NCBI GenBank assembly: GCA_910583605.1 | Contig: CAJTXN010000001.1 | Span: 124,001-188,000 of the forward strand | Source: an uncultured Lachnospiraceae bacterium | GTDB taxonomy: Bacteria; Bacillota; Clostridia; Lachnospirales; Lachnospiraceae | Length of the DNA: 64,000 nucleotides | Reading direction: 5' to 3' | Shown: one piece after another, positions 61,130 through 64,000 of the stretch | Layout of the letters: the number at the start of each line of letters is the position of its first letter | Position numbering within the stretch: the first letter of the stretch is position 1 | Notes under the pieces: generated by a model | What the model was told of the DNA's origin: nothing | Seen by the model: only the letters and a program-made list of their open reading frames with translations | Database searches by the model: none | Translations under genes and position numbers: made by a program

Positions 61130-61271
61130 ATAAAAATACCTGTTTTTGATGGGATTCTGTGTGAAAAAATAAATATGGAAAACCGGAAGCTGCACCAACA
61201 TTTGTTTATAGGTGAGAAAGGAAAGTATGTAATTTCTTAATAGGGATTTAAGCATACGGAAAAATTAACAT

Positions 61272-61736
61272 ATGAAAAAACATATAAAAGAGTGGGGATA
61301 TGATATTTTCTTTTTTGCTTTAATCATTGGAATGATTGGAGGTATCTGGATTTGGAAAAATATAGACCGTACAAAAGAAATACGTCGATGGTTCCAAAGT
61401 CTGAATCAAGAGAAAACGGAAGTTGTATCATGGGGAAAACGGGCGTTGGAATCCGATGAAAAAAAGGAACTGATTCAACTGCTGCATTCTATTTCTAAAA
61501 AAGATATCCGGCTTGCGGATGTGCAGGGAGATATAGGAAATGGAAGTGATTATTGTATCTATATAACTGTAGATGATGAAACATATAGCTTGTGGCACAC
61601 TTTTATAGTTATGGCAGATGCGATGATATCATACAAGGGATATGATTTTTGGATTCATTCAGATGAGCTGAAAGAATTTCTTGAAAAAACAAATAAATTA
61701 GACAACGAATATATAAAAGAAAATGTTTATGAGTAA
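61272..61736 (+). CDS. Small membrane-anchored protein of unknown function (paralogue B)
   Basis: A 154-residue protein with a membrane segment at about 12-29 and a soluble domain after it. It is related to the protein at 59938 (shared RxLxxxEKxEL, ISK, DAxxxYKG and WIxxxELKE). It ends in a charged tail (KTNKLDNEYIKENVYE). Its start follows a weak ribosome site, so expression may be low or coupled. It is followed by the AGGGTAGAAG hairpin at 61771. Function unknown. Confidence 0.6.
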   Translation: MKKHIKEWGYDIFFFALIIGMIGGIWIWKNIDRTKEIRRWFQSLNQEKTEVVSWGKRALESDEKKELIQLLHSISKKDIRLADVQGDIGNGSDYCIYITVDDETYSLWHTFIVMADAMISYKGYDFWIHSDELKEFLEKTNKLDNEYIKENVYE

Positions 61737-61770
61737 GGATATTTATAAATAAACTGCAATAATATAAAAT

Positions 61771-61801
61771 AGGGTAGAAGAGAATATATTTCTTCTGCCC
61801 T
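61771..61801 (+). repeat. Hairpin AGGGTAGAAG, copy 2
   Basis: AGGGTAGAAGA pairs with TCTTCTGCCCT (one G-U pair). The loop region and the flank after it resemble copy 1 at 33611. Here it lies 35 bases after the last cassette gene and probably ends its transcript. From 61802 to 62001 I see no convincing gene. Confidence 0.5.
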
Positions 61802-62001
61802 ATATATTTAGTTATGTATTATTTATCTGTTGTAAAGAAATAATTATCCAATGCAAACAGAGCGTTTGCTTCAAAAGTTTTTTTATATTTTAAATAAAGT
61901 TACGAAAGCTGTAATCACAAGGCATGTAGAGAATTTGAAAAACTTAGACGCTGATGGTAAAATAGATTTTAATCTAATTTGAACTTTCTGCATTGTATAA
62001 C

Positions 62002-62052
62002 AAAAGGGTATTACTAAGCAAAATTATCATTTGCATTTAGTAATACCCTTTT
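62002..62052. terminator. Terminator downstream of tRNA-Arg
   Basis: AAAAGGGTATTACTAA (62002-62017) pairs perfectly with TTAGTAATACCCTTTT (62037-62052). It lies 25 bases after the tRNA 3' end on the minus strand, and its A/T flanks let it work in both directions. Confidence 0.8.
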
Positions 62053-62076
62053 GTAGTTTTACTAAAATAAAAGAAA

Positions 62077-62148
62077 TGCATCTGATGAGAGTCGAACTCA
62101 CCCACTTGGCTCCGGAGGCCAATGCTCTATCCACTGAGCTACAGATGC
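62077..62148 (-). tRNA. tRNA-Arg (anticodon CCG)
   Basis: On the minus strand the sequence begins GCATCTGTAGCTCAGTGG and folds into a full cloverleaf: acceptor GCATCTG/CAGATGC, D-arm GCTC/GAGC, anticodon stem TTGGC/GCCAA with loop CTCCGGA (anticodon CCG, reading CGG) and T-arm GTGAG/CTCAT with TTCGACT. The 3' CCA is not encoded. Single tRNA, not in an array. Confidence 0.95.
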
Positions 62149-62309
62149 ATAACAACTATATTTTATACCATAATTGAAAAAATTTCAAGCAAAATTTTTT
62201 TATAATTCAATTAATATTGGTTGCATTTTCAGTTGTGATTTGATAGAATGAAATGTGTCATATTTTGTAGATTGAAAGAAGTTTATATTTGAAAGGCTTG
62301 GTGGATAAA

Positions 62310-63647
62310 ATGGGCCAAAATAAAGATGAAAAAAAAGTTGATTATATAGTAAATGATTCCATGGAAGAGATGGATGAAGCAGATAAAATTTTAAAAGAAC
62401 TGGATGAGATAGAAAAGAAAAAAGAGAAAGATATTTCGTTAAAAGTACGGAATTTAATAAAGAATGATAAAGAGGCAATTCGGGAGTATACAGCAAAAAG
62501 AGAGCAGGATATTCCGGAAGAATCTGAAATAGAAGAGAATAATGAAACGGAAACGGATTCTGATGTGGAACTGGATGTATTTATTGAATCGGAACCGGAA
62601 GAAGGGAAGAAACGGAGTACAAAATCAGGAAGAAACGAACGAAAAACCATTCGCAATAGAAAACAACAGATCAGAGACAAAAAAAACAGTTTTTCTGAAA
62701 ATGATGACAGTAAGACGGAACCAGAAGATGAGAGGATCGAAGATGAAGCTGAGAAAGAAGATTTTTTTGGTTCTCTTGATAAACGGACAGAGCAGATTGT
62801 AAATGAGCGAATCAGAAAAAAACAGCCAAACAGGTTAAAACCAAAGGAAAAATCATTACAGGTTACTACAGGATTTATATCTGCCATAAGAAGTCTGGCT
62901 ATGGCAGATATAAAAAATATGGTTGTTTTTATTTCTATAATTGCCTTAACGATTATTTTATTTGCTGCCATGATTTTGGATAAAACACATACATCGGACA
63001 AAAAAAATCAAGGCGCTTTTTTGGAGATGGATACTACTGGTATTGTTTCATTGTTTAATAATTATTATACCGCACTTGCAAATAATGATATTAATAAAGT
63101 GAAGGAATACCTGGAAGAATCTTCAGATTTATCGGATGATATTCTTTTGGAAAAGGTAAAAGAAACACAAGTATATAAAGAACATATCAGTGATTCTTTT
63201 AGAATTGTTCATTGTTACCTTCAGAACGGACTGAAAGAGAATGAATACATTGCATATTTTAAATTTGAATTGAAATTTAAAGAAGTAGAGACGCCTGCGG
63301 TTGGTATATTTTCCAGTTACGTAGTGAATTGTTCCGGAGATAAGGATAAGCAGGATTATAAAATATGTAATGTGGATAAAATGTCTGACCGGTATAAGCA
63401 TATGGCAAGAATGAGTAATTGCAGTAATGTTACCGAGGTTTTTAAACAGACGGATAAAGAATTGATGGATGCATGTGAGAAGGATGCGGCATTAAAGAAG
63501 ATAGTAGATGTGCTTCGAACGGCGGGTAAAAATGAATCTGAAACCACATCTGCAGAAACCGGCAGTTCTGACAATAATACGGGAAACATAACTTTGCCGG
63601 AAGAAATGTCGTCTGTGGACCAGAATACAACTGCTGCAGCAGAATAA
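62310..63647 (+). CDS. Single-pass membrane protein of unknown function, 445 residues
   Basis: The N-terminal ~200 residues are highly charged (Glu/Lys/Asp/Arg-rich, likely disordered or coiled coil) and cytoplasmic. One membrane segment lies at about residues 205-228 (MVVFISIIALTIILFAAMIL), and the C-terminal ~210 residues are outside. The outer part starts with a segment (GIVSLFNNYYTALANNDINKVKEYL) that resembles an NTF2-like fold and ends in a Ser/Thr/Glu-rich tail. ATG at 62310 follows GGTGG; a TTG at 62289 is less likely. I do not recognise the family. It stands alone between tRNA-Arg and gdhA. Confidence 0.7.
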   Translation: MGQNKDEKKVDYIVNDSMEEMDEADKILKELDEIEKKKEKDISLKVRNLIKNDKEAIREYTAKREQDIPEESEIEENNETETDSDVELDVFIESEPEEGKKRSTKSGRNERKTIRNRKQQIRDKKNSFSENDDSKTEPEDERIEDEAEKEDFFGSLDKRTEQIVNERIRKKQPNRLKPKEKSLQVTTGFISAIRSLAMADIKNMVVFISIIALTIILFAAMILDKTHTSDKKNQGAFLEMDTTGIVSLFNNYYTALANNDINKVKEYLEESSDLSDDILLEKVKETQVYKEHISDSFRIVHCYLQNGLKENEYIAYFKFELKFKEVETPAVGIFSSYVVNCSGDKDKQDYKICNVDKMSDRYKHMARMSNCSNVTEVFKQTDKELMDACEKDAALKKIVDVLRTAGKNESETTSAETGSSDNNTGNITLPEEMSSVDQNTTAAAE

Positions 63648-63674
63648 AATTCGTTAAATTTTTACATTTTTTTG

Positions 63675-63703
63675 TTGACGAAATCAGATTAACGTATTAT
63701 AAT
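63675..63703 (+). promoter_or_regulatory. Promoter of gdhA
   Basis: TTGACG (63675-63680), 17 bases, TATAAT (63698-63703). The start near 63710 is only about seven bases before the leader terminator. Confidence 0.85.
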
Positions 63704-63716
63704 ATGTTACGAGAAT

Positions 63717-63774
63717 GATACCAAAGGCGGTTACAAGGCTCACTTTGTTTTTGCGCCTTATTGGTATCTTTTTT
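63717..63774 (+). terminator. Leader terminator (possible attenuator) of gdhA
   Basis: GATACCAAAGGCG (63717-63729) pairs with CGCCTTATTGGTATC (63754-63768) with a two-base bulge, followed by six T. It occupies almost the whole beginning of the transcript from the promoter at 63675, so it must be by-passed for gdhA to be expressed. No classical aptamer, T-box or leader peptide was recognised. Confidence 0.7.
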
Positions 63775-63813
63775 GTGTTATGTGTATTATTAATGTGAAG
63801 GAGGAACATGAAT

Positions 63814-64000
63814 ATGTCATATGTTGACGAGATAATTGAGCAGGTAATCAAACAGAATCCTGCAGAACCTGAATTCCATCAGGCAGTAAAAGAGGTATTG
63901 GAATCATTAAGAGTTGTAGTTGAGGCAAACGAAGAAAAATTTAGAAAGGATGCCTTATTGGAACGTCTGGTTAATCCGGAAAGACAGTTCAAATTCCGAG
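63814..64000 (+). CDS. gdhA: Glutamate dehydrogenase, N-terminal part (3' end cut by window)
   Basis: The 62 visible residues, MSYVDEIIEQVIKQNPAEPEF through VLESLRVVVEAN to ALLERLVNPERQFKFR, match the N-terminus of hexameric NADP-type glutamate dehydrogenase (EPEFHQAVxEVLESL...LLERLxxPERxxxFR). The enzyme makes glutamate from 2-oxoglutarate and ammonia. ATG at 63814 is nine bases after AAGGAGG; an ATG at 63808 is too close to that site. It is preceded by its own promoter and a leader terminator. Confidence 0.92.
   Translation, partial: MSYVDEIIEQVIKQNPAEPEFHQAVKEVLESLRVVVEANEEKFRKDALLERLVNPERQFKFR

Noticed and set aside
61851..61982. A 43-codon frame (MQTERLLQKFFYILNKVTKAV...) after the cassette
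   Set aside because: No ribosome site and no recognisable family; it may be the end of a decayed gene, but the evidence is too thin to list it.
1..64000. CRISPR arrays, prophage or intact insertion sequences
   Set aside because: No regularly spaced direct repeats, no cas, integrase or transposase genes were seen anywhere in the window.

Overview
The window is one contiguous stretch of a low-GC, anaerobic Firmicutes chromosome, most likely a butyrate-producing member of the Lachnospiraceae (Clostridia). This rests on the complete crotonyl/butyryl-CoA gene set (thl, crt, hbd, bcd, etfB, etfA), the (A)ANDNVAYAA tmRNA tag, sporulation-lineage genes (gerW/ytfJ, a SpoVB-like flippase), strong AGGAGG ribosome sites, and several small proteins of a type seen in this family. 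Species cannot be named from the sequence alone. Nearly all of it looks like ordinary core chromosome. No prophage, CRISPR array or intact insertion sequence was seen.

Layout. 1-2.7 kb: acetate formation (pta, ackA) and yceD-rpmF. 3-9 kb: butyryl-CoA operon. 9.2-13.5 kb: a DUF3810 metallopeptidase-like membrane protein, an intracellular subtilisin, a LUD-domain protein, an SSB-like protein and a CobO-like ATPase. 13.5-15.6 kb: lysine-riboswitch-controlled dapA-dapB. 15.7-17.8 kb: a small lipoprotein-like protein, lgt and a cell-wall amidase. 17.8-18.5 kb: a gene-free block holding two inverted copies of a long structured element. 18.5-22.4 kb: TPP-riboswitch-controlled thiM-thiE-HAD phosphatase-thiC. 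22.4-25.8 kb: unknown proteins, DUF2953, gerW and a 45-residue membrane protein. 25.8-33.5 kb: metF, a methionine-synthase reactivation-type protein, metH, a pseudouridine synthase, a NAD-dependent DNA ligase and metA. 34-39 kb: a PilZ protein, an ArsC/Spx-like protein, a radical SAM/DUF4130 DNA-repair pair behind a LexA-type box, and a flippase. 39-43.5 kb: cysteine desulfurase with mnmA, a dCache sensor lacking an output domain, and a PHP phosphatase. 43.8-50.2 kb: gapA, pgk, tpiA, gpmI and eno. 50.3-55.2 kb: a DUF368 lipid-carrier transporter, clpB, DUF421. 55.3-59.8 kb: secG, rnr, smpB, a patatin-like lipase and ssrA, a trans-translation cluster. 59.9-61.7 kb: a three-gene cassette of unknown proteins. 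Then tRNA-Arg, an unknown single-pass membrane protein, and the start of gdhA behind a leader terminator.

Metabolic picture: glucose to pyruvate by lower glycolysis; acetyl-CoA either to acetate with ATP (pta/ackA) or condensed and reduced to butyryl-CoA with electron-transferring flavoprotein. The terminal butyrate step (CoA transferase or butyrate kinase) is not in the window. Lysine/diaminopimelate and thiamine synthesis are controlled by riboswitches. The thiamine operon carries pyrimidine synthesis (ThiC) and thiazole salvage (ThiM), but no thiazole synthesis genes are present here.

The most unusual object is the pair of ~305-311-nt elements at 17835-18145 (+) and 18207-18510 (-). Their core and inner stem are almost identical. 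Their 32-bp outer stems share only the terminal GCAG/CTGC, yet each is almost perfectly or perfectly self-complementary, and an 8-bp internal hairpin has changed by paired substitutions. That is the pattern expected of a conserved structured RNA or of a palindromic mobile element. Other points of interest are the LexA-type box in front of the radical SAM/DUF4130 pair, the branched eno leader, the gdhA leader terminator and the cassette at 59.9-61.7 kb.
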